NCBI GenBank assembly: GCA_016839345.1
Contig: JAEOUL010000325.1
Coordinates: 1 to 19,553, forward strand
DNA from: Candidatus Thorarchaeota archaeon
GTDB taxonomy: Archaea; Asgardarchaeota; Thorarchaeia; Thorarchaeales; Thorarchaeaceae
DNA: 19,553 bases
Direction of reading: 5' to 3'
Below are positions 1 to 7,593 of the stretch, in pieces. Positions within the stretch are counted from its first letter, which is position 1; every line of letters starts with the position of its first letter. The notes beneath the pieces are model-generated. The model was not told the DNA's origin, ran no database searches, and worked only from the letters and a program-made list of their open reading frames with translations. The translations under genes and the position numbers were made by a program.

Positions 1-686
1 TCGCCATCCTTGACTTTATTGAGCCATTCAACAAAATTCTTGTGAGCAGTGTCTTCTGATTTCTTGTACACCTCTAGAGTTGGTCTTATTCTCACAAGTT
101 CTTGATGATGAATCTGTGATTGCTCAGAGAGTTCAATGACCTTCTGATGTGCATCGGTTGCTTCTTCCTTAAGCTTTCTAGCCAATCTCCGAAGCTCGCT
201 GATCTTGTCTTGTTTCTCCTTTTCCTGACCAATCTTGACAAGTTTGGCTTCTATTTTTGCAATCTCTTCAACGATAGTGAGTTCTTCATCTCTGGTGAGC
301 TGATCTGTCTGCTGCCGCCACTCAAGCTCTTCAACTCGGCGCATCATTCTTCGTTGGTCTGTTGAGGGACTACCCACAAGATTACTTCGCAGGTCACGAA
401 TTTCGTCATACAGACTTTTCAATTGTGCATGAATTGCAGTACGTCGGTCTTTTGCCTCAGAGATTTCCTTGTTTATCCTATCGCGTTCCTCACGCTCAGC
501 TTTTACGGATTCAATTAGGCCTCGAACTTCTTTGTTATGTTCGTCACGAATTTCCTTGTACTCACGCATCTGAACACGATCGCGTTTTAGTACCTCGATT
601 TCGTCACGAGCTTGCATTTTGAGCTCTCTGAGCTTTGCTCGGAGAAATTCAACATCTTCTAATTTAGCTTCGGCAGCTTCTGTCAA
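1..686 (-). CDS. Archaeal coiled-coil protein, COG1340 type (3' end outside window)
   Basis: The minus strand is open from a TTG at 686-684 to the left window edge, about 228 codons. The translation is almost entirely charged heptad-like sequence rich in E, K, R, L and Q, with no membrane segment, so it is a cytoplasmic coiled coil. The segment reading RRVEELEWRQQTDQLTRDEE, then EEIAKIEAKL, then a helix with HQK and HHQE, matches the pattern I know from the uncharacterised archaeal coiled-coil family COG1340 (usually near 290 residues). The molecular function of that family is not established. The start is chosen because an in-frame TGA lies two codons upstream and a GAGGT ribosome-binding site sits 9 bases before the TTG. 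The nearest internal ATG (622) would remove the first 21 codons. The frame has no ATG upstream, so gene finders may miss or shorten it. The gene follows the ATP-grasp gene on the same strand after a 100-base gap. Confidence 0.8.
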   Translation of the reverse strand, partial: MTEAAEAKLEDVEFLRAKLRELKMQARDEIEVLKRDRVQMREYKEIRDEHNKEVRGLIESVKAEREERDRINKEISEAKDRRTAIHAQLKSLYDEIRDLRSNLVGSPSTDQRRMMRRVEELEWRQQTDQLTRDEELTIVEEIAKIEAKLVKIGQEKEKQDKISELRRLARKLKEEATDAHQKVIELSEQSQIHHQELVRIRPTLEVYKKSEDTAHKNFVEWLNKVKDG

Positions 687-719
687 AGGTCATAAACCTC
701 AGAATTTCGTTTTGCTAGC

Positions 720-757
720 CCTGCTTGGCAGGACGGATTTCGACACCCAAAGGGTGT
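720..757. repeat. Two small inverted repeats between same-strand genes
   Basis: The gap between the ATP-grasp gene and the coiled-coil gene holds two perfect short inverted repeats. One is CCTGC-TTG-GCAGG at 720-732 and the other ACACCC-AAA-GGGTGT at 743-757. They could fold in the transcript, separating the two genes, or act as an operator for the coiled-coil gene. Neither is followed by an obvious T-run. Their function is not known. Confidence 0.4.
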
Positions 758-786
758 ATGAACATGTGGGCACCCCGAGTGCTCTC

Positions 787-1674
787 TTAAAAGGTTTCTG
801 CTAGAGACTGTGCAATTCGATTTGATATGTCAAAATCTGTTACTTGTTGGAGACCTACCCAACCAGGAGTGGCATTGGCTTCAAGGACCCACAAATTTCC
901 ATCGTTGTCGGGGATGATATCAACACCCACAAGAAAACCTTTGACTGATTTTGCAGCCCTGAGTGAGAGATCGGTCACATCGATTGTGTTTGGTTTTGGT
1001 ACGCCCCCTGTGTGAATGTTTGTAGTGATTCCTTCACCCCCAACACGTCGCATTGATGTAATCATTTCATCATCCAAAACTAGAGCACGTATATCATATC
1101 CAGGACTCTTGACATACTCCTGTAAGAGATAAGCCCCTTTACCAAACATTTGACTGTGAAACTTCAGATAGTCATAGATATTCTCAAGGTCAAACTCACG
1201 TTCTATCAATTGTACTCCGAGACCACCAAAACCAGTGATTGGTTTTAAGACACAAGGGAAGTGTTTCCTCACAAAAGTCGCGGCATCATCAATTGATTCG
1301 GTGATCAGAGTTTCAGGTACAGGTAATCCTGATGAGATTAGTCGGCGCATGGTTTCCGCTTTATTCCTCATAAGAAGAATCGCAGAAACAGAGTTAACAA
1401 CTCGGACTCCCATCTCAGTAAGTGCGGATAAAAGACCTACTCGATTGAAGAAAGTTCCAATATCATTAGCTCCAATATCTAGCACAAAAAGAAGTTGTAG
1501 TTTGGAAAGATCGATATTATCTTGGATAATCTCATGTTTGTCTGTACTTCCCAGTCGAGAAACCTTCCAAGGAATCACCTGCATGACTTCCACACCCAGA
1601 TCACGAAAGGCTACTTCTATACCTTGAGCTCTTCGCGACCATGGATCAGAGGAGAATAGTCCAACTTGTGGCAT
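787..1674 (-). CDS. RimK/MptN-like ATP-grasp ligase
   Basis: Predicted ATP-dependent carboxylate-amine ligase of the RimK branch of the ATP-grasp fold, 295 residues, cytoplasmic. Family members attach an amino acid to a carboxylate: RimK adds glutamate to ribosomal protein S6, MptN adds glutamate to tetrahydromethanopterin, CofF acts on coenzyme F420, and LysX/ArgX act in lysine or arginine synthesis. Visible elements are VLKP with the nucleotide-binding lysine near 144, the glycine loop GFGGLGV at 148-154, QEYV near 185, DIR at 194-196, the TNIHTGG stretch near 218-224, and the metal-binding tail LEANATPGW near 264-272. The NATPGW-GLQ ending resembles archaeal cofactor ligases more than LysX, so MptN-like is my best guess, but the substrate cannot be fixed. 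The frame extends to a GTG at 1698. I prefer the ATG at 1674, where the family-like sequence MPQVGLF begins. Confidence 0.82.
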   Translation of the reverse strand: MPQVGLFSSDPWSRRAQGIEVAFRDLGVEVMQVIPWKVSRLGSTDKHEIIQDNIDLSKLQLLFVLDIGANDIGTFFNRVGLLSALTEMGVRVVNSVSAILLMRNKAETMRRLISSGLPVPETLITESIDDAATFVRKHFPCVLKPITGFGGLGVQLIEREFDLENIYDYLKFHSQMFGKGAYLLQEYVKSPGYDIRALVLDDEMITSMRRVGGEGITTNIHTGGVPKPNTIDVTDLSLRAAKSVKGFLVGVDIIPDNDGNLWVLEANATPGWVGLQQVTDFDISNRIAQSLAETF

Positions 1675-1723
1675 TTTGTACAATCCCAACAGAATCACTC
1701 AATCTTAAACCATAACGAGGAGC

Positions 1724-1730
1724 TTTTATG
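1724..1730 (+). promoter_or_regulatory. Probable TATA element for the 1753 gene
   Basis: TTTTATG preceded by purine-rich GAGGAG lies about 26 bases before the ATG at 1753. This fits an archaeal BRE plus TATA box driving a leaderless or nearly leaderless mRNA. The same bases could be misread as a Shine-Dalgarno for the ATG at 1728, but that frame stops after 13 codons. Confidence 0.4.
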
Positions 1731-1752
1731 TCCTCTCAATTTCCACACTCAT

Positions 1753-2142
1753 ATGAAACTGTTCACTGATGAGGAGATTGATGTCATCAATCAGAAGTTG
1801 TTAGGCAAGACAGGTAATTTCCTGATTGCGTTTCGCAATAAATATGGTCCAACACGATTGAAGCAACTTTGGACAGAGATGCTAGCAAAATTGGGACATC
1901 CAGTAAGATGTCTGAGTTGGTGGACAAGTGCTGGCACAATTGGTCTTCTTGAATGTGAAACAGAGAATGGACTCTCAGTCTTTGGACAATGGACACTAGA
2001 TGACAATCATGAACTTCTCAGTGTGATGGAGATAAGTGCTGAGGATTTGGTTAACATTAGGGACGGGTTTGATTCTGGTTCAGTCACTTCAGATGCCATG
2101 AGGGCTTTGAGAATCGGGGAATCTGGAGGAGCAAAAGAATAG
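1753..2142 (+). CDS. Uncharacterised 129-residue protein
   Basis: I do not recognise this family. The 129-residue product is soluble, with no signal peptide or membrane segment. It opens with a helix (MKLFTDEEIDVINQK) and continues with predicted helices containing KYGPTRLKQLW. A probable beta region with paired tryptophans follows (CLSWWTSAGTIGLLECE, then FGQWTLDDN), and an acidic helix ends it. The open frame reaches upstream to an ATG at 1666, but that would overlap the start of the divergent ATP-grasp gene. The ATG at 1753 has a TATA-like element at the expected distance, so I use it. The stop TAG directly abuts the stop of glmS on the other strand. The divergent promoter region with the ATP-grasp gene is about 80 bases. 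Confidence 0.6.
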   Translation: MKLFTDEEIDVINQKLLGKTGNFLIAFRNKYGPTRLKQLWTEMLAKLGHPVRCLSWWTSAGTIGLLECETENGLSVFGQWTLDDNHELLSVMEISAEDLVNIRDGFDSGSVTSDAMRALRIGESGGAKE

Positions 2143-3975
2143 CTAATCCACAGTCAATGTCTTTGAGAGATTTCTTGGCAAATCAGGATTAATACCTAGA
2201 TCGACTGAGAGAAAGTAGCTTAGAAGTTGGAGGGGAATAACATCTAAGATTGGATTCATGAGAACATCTGAATCAGGTACAATAAGGTAGTCAATCTTGT
2301 TATCCACATAGGGGGTGAGTGTTTCTTCAAGCTGTCCTACGATAATTGTGCGTCCACTGCGAGCTCGAACCTCATTGATGTGGTTGATAACCATCCACGA
2401 GTCTTCAGTGGTCGTCACAAAAATGACAGGATACTTGTTAGTAACAATACTGAGTGGACCATGTTTGAATTCTGAAGAATACATTCCTTCACAATGGTTG
2501 TAGCATATTTCCTTTATCTTGAGTGCTCCTTCGCGTGCAACACCATCAGTAAATCCATACCCTAAACAGTACAGATCATTTACACCCATCATTGTACGAG
2601 CAAGGTTCTTTGCGAGTATTCCAGTTCGGTCAATGGTTGTTTGAGTGAGTCGTGGTAGATCCCCACGGAGGCTATCAACGAATCTCTTTGCCTCTGAAGA
2701 ATCTAATGTGCCATTTCTTTCTCCGAGTTTTGCAGCTAAATAAGCAAAGATGATACTCTGTGAATAATATGTCTTTGTAGCAGGAACACTCACTTCGTAT
2801 CCACATGCCATAGGAATATACGAGTCTGCCTGAAACATTAGAGTGCTTCCGATTACATTGAGGACACCAAGACTCTTTCCGTGATTGTTATCTCTCGCAA
2901 GATTGAGTACATTCAGTATGTCTTTTGTTTCCCCACTTTGAGAAACCAAGATGCTTAGACTATCTTCAGTTAATGTGTTTCCATACATCTGTTCAAATTG
3001 ACCACCAAGTGCATGGAACATTGGTAGACCTGCAAGTCGGTTGAAGTAGTAGGTTCCTAAAACGCTTGCATTGTAAGAAGAACCACAAGCGACAATGTAA
3101 TGTCTTGAGGCATCTTCCAAGAGTTTGAACCATTCCTCATTCTTCTTGCCCTCTAGAATCCCAATAATATTCTGAGCAACTTTTGGTTGCTCATTGATTT
3201 CCTTGAGCATGAAATGGGGATAACCGCCCTTCTCAGCAGCTCGGACATCCACATCAGATATCTGTGGTGACCTTGCAAGTTGCTTTCCTTCCTCTATATT
3301 GTAAACCTTCACCTCGTCATGAGTGAGAACTAGCATCTCGCCGTCAGCTAAGTAAATGACATTATTCGTTAGAGGAAGAACTGAGGGGAGATCACTTGAT
3401 ACTATGGTTGCACCATCTGCAACTCCAGCTACTAGAGAGGAACCCATCTTGACAGCATAGATTTCACTCTCATCTGCACGACCTACAGCAAAGGCAAAAG
3501 CCCCTTTCAGATCTTGTGTTGAGAGCCTAACTGCCTCAAACATGTCCTGGGTTTCTTCAAAGTACTTATCAACAGCATGAACACAGAGTTCACCGTCATT
3601 TTCAGACCGCACAATATGTCCTGCATCAATCAGTTCCTGCTTGTACTCGACATAATTATGGATATTCCCATTATGTGCTCCATAGAATATTTCCTCACAC
3701 CCAAAATGTGGTTGTGCGTTGATTTTAGTTGGAGCACCATATGTAGCCCATCGGAGCTGAGCAATACCCCTATCACCCTTCATTCCAGATAATCCAAGAA
3801 GTCGATCGACCTCATCAATTGTGCCAACATCTTTTCTTAGATCCACCTTGCCATCACGAACAGCAGCGACACCAACTGAGTCGTAACCTCGGTAGGTGAG
3901 CTTTCTACTGCATCTGACAAGAAGCTCGCCGATGCAATCACTATCAAAAGTGACTATTCCAGTGATTCCGCACAA
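2143..3975 (-). CDS. glmS: Glutamine--fructose-6-phosphate aminotransferase (isomerizing)
   Basis: Makes glucosamine-6-phosphate from fructose-6-phosphate and glutamine, the entry step to UDP-GlcNAc and amino-sugar glycans; cytoplasmic. The 610-residue length matches the usual size of about 609. Residues 1-230 are the class II glutaminase domain: catalytic Cys2 in MCGITGIV, YRGYDS at 28-33, RWAT at 75-78 and HNG at 101-103. Two SIS sugar-isomerase domains follow, with ACGSSYNAS near 296, SQSGETKD, SVPATKTYYSQS, EGALKIKE and EFKHGP. The C-terminal PRNLSKTLTVD carries the conserved lysine. The start is fixed by chemistry: the nucleophile cysteine must follow the initiator, so translation begins at the TTG at 3975, 4 bases after AAGGAG. 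A longer frame opens at another TTG (3999) but would bury the cysteine. Glutaminase positions that are usually HTRWATHG and GIIEN read QLRWATYG and GNIHN, so this is a divergent member. It is divergent from the winged-helix regulator. Confidence 0.93.
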   Translation of the reverse strand: MCGITGIVTFDSDCIGELLVRCSRKLTYRGYDSVGVAAVRDGKVDLRKDVGTIDEVDRLLGLSGMKGDRGIAQLRWATYGAPTKINAQPHFGCEEIFYGAHNGNIHNYVEYKQELIDAGHIVRSENDGELCVHAVDKYFEETQDMFEAVRLSTQDLKGAFAFAVGRADESEIYAVKMGSSLVAGVADGATIVSSDLPSVLPLTNNVIYLADGEMLVLTHDEVKVYNIEEGKQLARSPQISDVDVRAAEKGGYPHFMLKEINEQPKVAQNIIGILEGKKNEEWFKLLEDASRHYIVACGSSYNASVLGTYYFNRLAGLPMFHALGGQFEQMYGNTLTEDSLSILVSQSGETKDILNVLNLARDNNHGKSLGVLNVIGSTLMFQADSYIPMACGYEVSVPATKTYYSQSIIFAYLAAKLGERNGTLDSSEAKRFVDSLRGDLPRLTQTTIDRTGILAKNLARTMMGVNDLYCLGYGFTDGVAREGALKIKEICYNHCEGMYSSEFKHGPLSIVTNKYPVIFVTTTEDSWMVINHINEVRARSGRTIIVGQLEETLTPYVDNKIDYLIVPDSDVLMNPILDVIPLQLLSYFLSVDLGINPDLPRNLSKTLTVD

Positions 3976-3990
3976 GTTGCTCCTTCTCCT
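3976..3990 (-). promoter_or_regulatory. Ribosome-binding site that fixes the glmS TTG start
   Basis: On the minus strand the sequence AGGAGAAGGAG ends 4 bases before the TTG at 3975. This is a strong match to the archaeal anti-Shine-Dalgarno and supports TTG as the true start, leaving cysteine as residue 2. Confidence 0.7.
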
Positions 3991-4087
3991 CAGGAACAAC
4001 GTTTGTCATCTAGGTTTTGTAATTAAGAGTTGCGTAGGAGATACAAATGCACGAATGTTTTACCGAATAATATGAGAGTCGAAGACC

Positions 4088-4132
4088 TTTTATCACCGAT
4101 TTCAAATGTCAGTTGGAGAGAGTTTAGAGGAG
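4088..4132 (+). promoter_or_regulatory. Promoter and ribosome-binding site of the winged-helix regulator
   Basis: A TATA-like TTTTATC at 4088-4094 predicts transcription starting near 4115. The GAGGAG at 4127-4132 then lies 6 bases before the ATG at 4139. Together they favour that start over the upstream in-frame ATG at 4106, which has no ribosome-binding site and would lie ahead of the predicted transcript start. Confidence 0.5.
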
Positions 4133-4138
4133 CCACAA

Positions 4139-4852
4139 ATGGGTCGACAAAAGAGAATGGCATTGCTTCTTCATCCTTTTAGGCGTGAGCTCTATCAGGT
4201 TCTCTGTGAGAATCCGGGGACTTACCTTTTGGAGTTAGTTGATATTCTCTCATCACCACTTGGAACTCTTACTTGGCATCTCAGAATTTTAGAGCGAGAA
4301 GGACTCGTCAAATCAATCAAATTTGCAGGTAAACGTCTATACTATCCACGAATGTTGAGATCGCAAGAAGCAGAGATGGCTTACTTGACAATGAGGAGTG
4401 ATACTGCTCAGAAGGTCTTTGCATTCGTTGTCAATAACGAGGGCTGCTATCAGGAACAGATGGCAGAGTCCCTTGGAGTACACCACGACACTGTCCGTTG
4501 GCATATCTCACGAATGGAAGAGGTGGGTCTAATCAAGGTCATACGTGAGGGCAGGAAAAAAAGACACTATTTGGATGACTTAGGAATCCTGTTGTTGAAA
4601 GGCAGTCTAAATACAATAACTGAGGCGTATGTTCTCTTTCTCGTAGAAAAACTAGAGGATGGATGTTTGAATCCGGAGATTCGGGAATCCACACCGGATC
4701 ATGTAACTATCAGAATTGACTGTCCAGAACGGGGAAAAGATTGTTTCGTTACAATTAATCTAACAGATTGGGAATTCCAGTTTATTGACGATGATGGAGC
4801 AGAAACAGAGATCAAACCTGAGCAAGCTGAACATGTGGAAGTAAAGGAATAG
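4139..4852 (+). CDS. Two-winged-helix transcriptional regulator
   Basis: Predicted DNA-binding regulator of 237 residues with two winged helix-turn-helix domains in tandem. The first (about 12-70) has ELVDILSSPLGTLTWHLRILEREGLVK and a wing ending GKRLYYP. The second (about 88-146) has QEQMAESLGVHHDTVRWHISRMEEVGLIK and a wing with REGRKKRHY. The paired TWHLRILE and RWHISRME recognition helices are typical of archaeal ArsR-like double-wHTH regulators. A C-terminal region (about 155-237) of mixed helix and strand, with three cysteines, could bind a ligand or mediate dimerisation; its role is unknown. It is divergent from glmS across about 160 bases and convergent with the tandem Roadblock gene 9 bases away. 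Regulation of glmS or of itself is possible from position alone but is not shown. An in-frame ATG at 4106 would add 11 residues. Confidence 0.82.
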   Translation: MGRQKRMALLLHPFRRELYQVLCENPGTYLLELVDILSSPLGTLTWHLRILEREGLVKSIKFAGKRLYYPRMLRSQEAEMAYLTMRSDTAQKVFAFVVNNEGCYQEQMAESLGVHHDTVRWHISRMEEVGLIKVIREGRKKRHYLDDLGILLLKGSLNTITEAYVLFLVEKLEDGCLNPEIRESTPDHVTIRIDCPERGKDCFVTINLTDWEFQFIDDDGAETEIKPEQAEHVEVKE

Positions 4853-4861
4853 CAGAGAAGA

Positions 4862-5578
4862 TCATGCCGCACCGTCAAGAAGTAAACGGATCCTTTGAGC
4901 TATTTCATCAGGATTAGGTCCAGGACAAACAACAGCAAGGAGACGCGATTCATCAACCCTTGTAATCATAAGTCTCAATCCTTCGGTATCAATGGAGATT
5001 GTGTTAGTTACTTCAGAGTAAGTCAAACCATTCGCAAAGAGAGACCCAGCAAGTGCTGCCACTTCAACCTCATCTTTGAAGCCTACTGAACCTAAAGGCA
5101 ATCCTTCAATTGTGAGCAATACTCCTTGTGTGACTTCTGGTATTTCTTCAACTATTGTCCCAAGGATTGTCTGCTTTCCAAATGCAAACGTGGAACCCAT
5201 TACAAGCTCCATTCGAGTCGCCAAGGACTGAAATGCGGGTATTAAAGATTCCAGGTTCAGTCCAGCGTCATCAGCTCGTGAAATGATAACAACAAGATGA
5301 TAATGTGGTTGTATAATAGTCAAAATTCTCTCAATGGTTGTAGTATGGATTAGATGTGTAGGACCAGTTGATTTTAGGTGGGAAAGAGCTGAAGCTCCAC
5401 CCCAGACTAGCGCAGAAGAAACAGTTGCTACTATCCTATGATCCACATCTCCTTCGCGTGCTACAGCTGCGACAACGACGCCCTCTTTTGTGCATAATAC
5501 AGCATTCTTCACAGATCTGTGCACATTGAGGGTCTCTTCCAGAAGAGACGCAACTTCTCCAAGTGTTTCTCCTGGCAT
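4862..5578 (-). CDS. Tandem Roadblock/LC7 domain protein
   Basis: A 238-residue soluble protein built of two Roadblock/LC7-like units. Unit 1 spans about 5-125, with the strand-turn-strand NAVLCTKEGVVVAAVA and the later strand HYHLVVIISR. Unit 2 spans about 136-236, with GVLLTIEGLPLGSVGF and LRLMITRVDESRLLAVV. Roadblock domains form dimeric platforms for small GTPases, as in MglB, the eukaryotic Ragulator and dynein light chains. They are abundant in Asgard archaea. The two-unit form could act as an intramolecular dimer. No small GTPase gene lies in this window, so the partner is unknown. The start is taken at the ATG at 5578; a GTG three codons upstream (5587) is also possible. A TATA-like TTATAAATA at 5622-5630 fits transcription starting near 5600. 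Confidence 0.8.
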   Translation of the reverse strand: MPGETLGEVASLLEETLNVHRSVKNAVLCTKEGVVVAAVAREGDVDHRIVATVSSALVWGGASALSHLKSTGPTHLIHTTTIERILTIIQPHYHLVVIISRADDAGLNLESLIPAFQSLATRMELVMGSTFAFGKQTILGTIVEEIPEVTQGVLLTIEGLPLGSVGFKDEVEVAALAGSLFANGLTYSEVTNTISIDTEGLRLMITRVDESRLLAVVCPGPNPDEIAQRIRLLLDGAA

Positions 5579-5621
5579 CGCATACACCAGCGTTCTCTAC
5601 GCGTGTTCAGGCATACGTCCG

Positions 5622-5630
5622 TATTTATAA
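5622..5630 (-). promoter_or_regulatory. TATA box of the tandem Roadblock gene
   Basis: On the minus strand TTATAAATA lies 44-52 bases ahead of the ATG at 5578. It predicts transcription starting near 5600, giving a leader of about 20 bases without a clear Shine-Dalgarno. Confidence 0.5.
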
Positions 5631-5717
5631 CTGATGCTTTTTTTGGTAGCAACTACGAAAAATACTGAGAGAACCGTTCTTGGATGGTAACCTTCTCAGA
5701 GCAACAAGTTTAAATCG

Positions 5718-6869
5718 ATGGTCAAAAGCATCGAGGCTAACGACCTTGGAGGCATGATTTTGAGCTCAAGGCCAGGCATCATATCATCCGTTATCATTGT
5801 GATAGTAGTATTTTCTGCTGTAGGTGGATATGTCTTTCTAACCAATCAGTATGTACCCTCTAACATCGCTGTTGTGGTTTTAGATCCAGGATTTGGAGAC
5901 AGGAGTATGGCAGACCAAGTATATGAGGGCTTGCAAGAAGTTGAAGTTGTTGTCAGCTATGATTTTCGCATTGCTGATACTGCTGAGGATGCAAGAAATA
6001 TCATGGAAAGCATTGCTGCTGGAGGACAACACGACCTAATTGTCGCCATAGGTGCCGCATTATCTGGTGCTGTCACTGATGCTGCAGGCAACTATCCGAA
6101 TCAAAGATTTGGGTTGATTGGAGGAACCCCATCATTAGCACTAGACAACGTCGTTTCTGCAACGTTTGCACAACATGAAGCGGCATTCCTAGCTGGGGCT
6201 ATTGCAGCATTCTTAGCCACAGGCAATGTGAATAGAAGTGGTATTGTTGGAGTTCTAGGTTCTGTTGAGGAAGACCAAACAGTTGAAGGGTTGATTGCAG
6301 GTTTCTTACATGGTCTTGATCATGCAAACACTACATATAATCTAGGTGTAAGATTACTCCCAATAGACTATGTTGACTCTTATAACGACTCTGAAACCGC
6401 ATTCTTAAAGACATATAGTATATTCAATCCGTTAACAAACAATGCTACCGTGCTTTTTGCTCCAGTACGAGCAAGTATAATGGGAGTCAGAATGGCAATG
6501 GAGCAGGCAAATTCCTCGTGGTTCTCGGATATAACTGGTCGAGAACCCTTTGTAATAGCTGCAGAAGGTAATCAGGATTATCTAGGCAATCCAGATATTG
6601 ATATTAGAACTGGCCCGTCGTGGATAGTGGCAAGTGTAGTACCTCGTTCAGATCTGGCAGTTGCCCATATTATCAATGCAACTCTATGGGATGATTTCCC
6701 AGAGGGTGTATCATATAACTATAATTTAGTGAATATGGGTGTTGGATTATCAGATCTTCATGAATTCAGAGATGCAAGTTGGGTCACAAACTTCATGCTA
6801 AATATAACCGCTGATTATGAAACTGCAATTGTAAACGGATCAATTGTTGTTGACAGTGTTCTATCCTAA
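5718..6869 (+). CDS. Membrane-anchored BMP-family substrate-binding protein
   Basis: Predicted extracytoplasmic binding protein of the BMP/PnrA-like family, whose characterised members bind nucleosides or purines for ABC importers. A hydrophobic segment at about 21-42 should anchor it by the N-terminus with the binding domain outside the cell. The mature part begins IAVVVLDPGFGDRSM, as in the family's first strand and loop. DLIVAIGAAL, FGLIGG and the hallmark-like ATFAQHEAAFLAGAIAA (about 148-164) follow. Several NxS/T sequons suit a secreted archaeal glycoprotein. The usual partners, an ATPase and permeases, are absent on both sides, so it is an orphan receptor here. Start choice is uncertain. 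The ATG at 5718 lies only two bases after TTTAAAT, which itself looks like a TATA box. If that box is used, the ATG at 5754, just after GGAGG, would be the start and would leave a shorter N-terminus. Confidence 0.78.
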   Translation: MVKSIEANDLGGMILSSRPGIISSVIIVIVVFSAVGGYVFLTNQYVPSNIAVVVLDPGFGDRSMADQVYEGLQEVEVVVSYDFRIADTAEDARNIMESIAAGGQHDLIVAIGAALSGAVTDAAGNYPNQRFGLIGGTPSLALDNVVSATFAQHEAAFLAGAIAAFLATGNVNRSGIVGVLGSVEEDQTVEGLIAGFLHGLDHANTTYNLGVRLLPIDYVDSYNDSETAFLKTYSIFNPLTNNATVLFAPVRASIMGVRMAMEQANSSWFSDITGREPFVIAAEGNQDYLGNPDIDIRTGPSWIVASVVPRSDLAVAHIINATLWDDFPEGVSYNYNLVNMGVGLSDLHEFRDASWVTNFMLNITADYETAIVNGSIVVDSVLS

Positions 6870-6950
6870 CTGATGGTCGTTTTTATGGGGGGTTTCCAAG
6901 ACCCCCACATTTACTCTTTCTGTTCATGTCCTTATCAGGTGGTCATTATA

Positions 6951-7589
6951 ATGAATGTTGCAAGAAACATAATTCGAATAGCCCGACATGGGGAAGCATT
7001 AAAGAGAGTTGAGCGAACAGGATGGGCACTTGCTGGCGTAAGTAGCGCACGCTCTGAATCTGTCGGAGAGCATTCATATGGAACAGCCCTATTATCAATC
7101 TTAATTGCCAAATCTCTGGTTGATAATGGGAAAAGTGTTGACCTCAATAAGGTTGCATCTATTGCGTTGATTCATGATCTTCCGGAATCTCTCACATCAG
7201 ATATTCCACTTGCATTCACTCAACTTGGAGGAGAAGGAACGTCTAGAATCAAGAAAGAAGTAGAAAAAGAAGCAATCTCTCACATCGCACAAAATAGTTA
7301 CAAGAAATGGTTCCAAACGATTTGGTTAGACTTGGAGAAGCAAGAGAGTATCGAAAGTAAGATTGTAGCAGGGGCAGATATCCTCGATATGCTAATCCAT
7401 GCTGTTGCACTTGAGAAATCTGGTGTGGCTCCCGAGATTCTTGACCAGTTTTTCCTCACAAGTCAGCAAAGAATTGATCAATTGAAAATCATGATTATCA
7501 AGGATATCTTTTGGGAACTCTATCGAGAACATTGTGAAATTGCTGAAAGGATGAAAAGTGGAATTCAGAAGATATCTCGAGTTGATTAA
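6951..7589 (+). CDS. HD-domain hydrolase, YfbR/HDDC2-like 5'-nucleotidase
   Basis: A 212-residue cytoplasmic HD-domain phosphohydrolase. Metal-binding residues are visible: H41 in SVGEHSYG, H75-D76 in LIHDLPES with E79, and D143 in AGADILDM. The ESVGEHS...IHDLPE layout is that of the YfbR/HDDC2 group (COG1896), which removes phosphate from deoxynucleoside 5'-monophosphates and helps balance or clean nucleotide pools. Substrate choice here is inferred from family likeness. The frame is open back to 6873, but those 26 codons are not family-like. The ATG at 6951 has AGGTGGT 8 bases upstream, so I start there. It converges on the DUF99 gene with 4 bases between stops, and follows the BMP gene by 81 bases. 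Confidence 0.82.
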   Translation: MNVARNIIRIARHGEALKRVERTGWALAGVSSARSESVGEHSYGTALLSILIAKSLVDNGKSVDLNKVASIALIHDLPESLTSDIPLAFTQLGGEGTSRIKKEVEKEAISHIAQNSYKKWFQTIWLDLEKQESIESKIVAGADILDMLIHAVALEKSGVAPEILDQFFLTSQQRIDQLKIMIIKDIFWELYREHCEIAERMKSGIQKISRVD

Positions 7590-7593
7590 CCTA

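Noticed and set aside
120..804. Three plus-strand open frames
   Set aside because: They are antisense to the minus-strand coiled-coil gene, whose composition and family likeness are far more convincing.
1728..1769. Possible 13-codon leader peptide with GAGGAG upstream
   Set aside because: The same bases are better explained as BRE plus TATA for the start at 1753, and the peptide has no regulatory codon pattern.
4139..5578. A regulator plus Roadblock signalling unit
   Set aside because: The two genes are convergent with separate promoters. Adjacency alone does not support a joint system.
6873..6950. N-terminal extension of the HD protein
   Set aside because: The 26 extra residues are not family-like, and the ATG at 6951 has a fitting ribosome-binding site.
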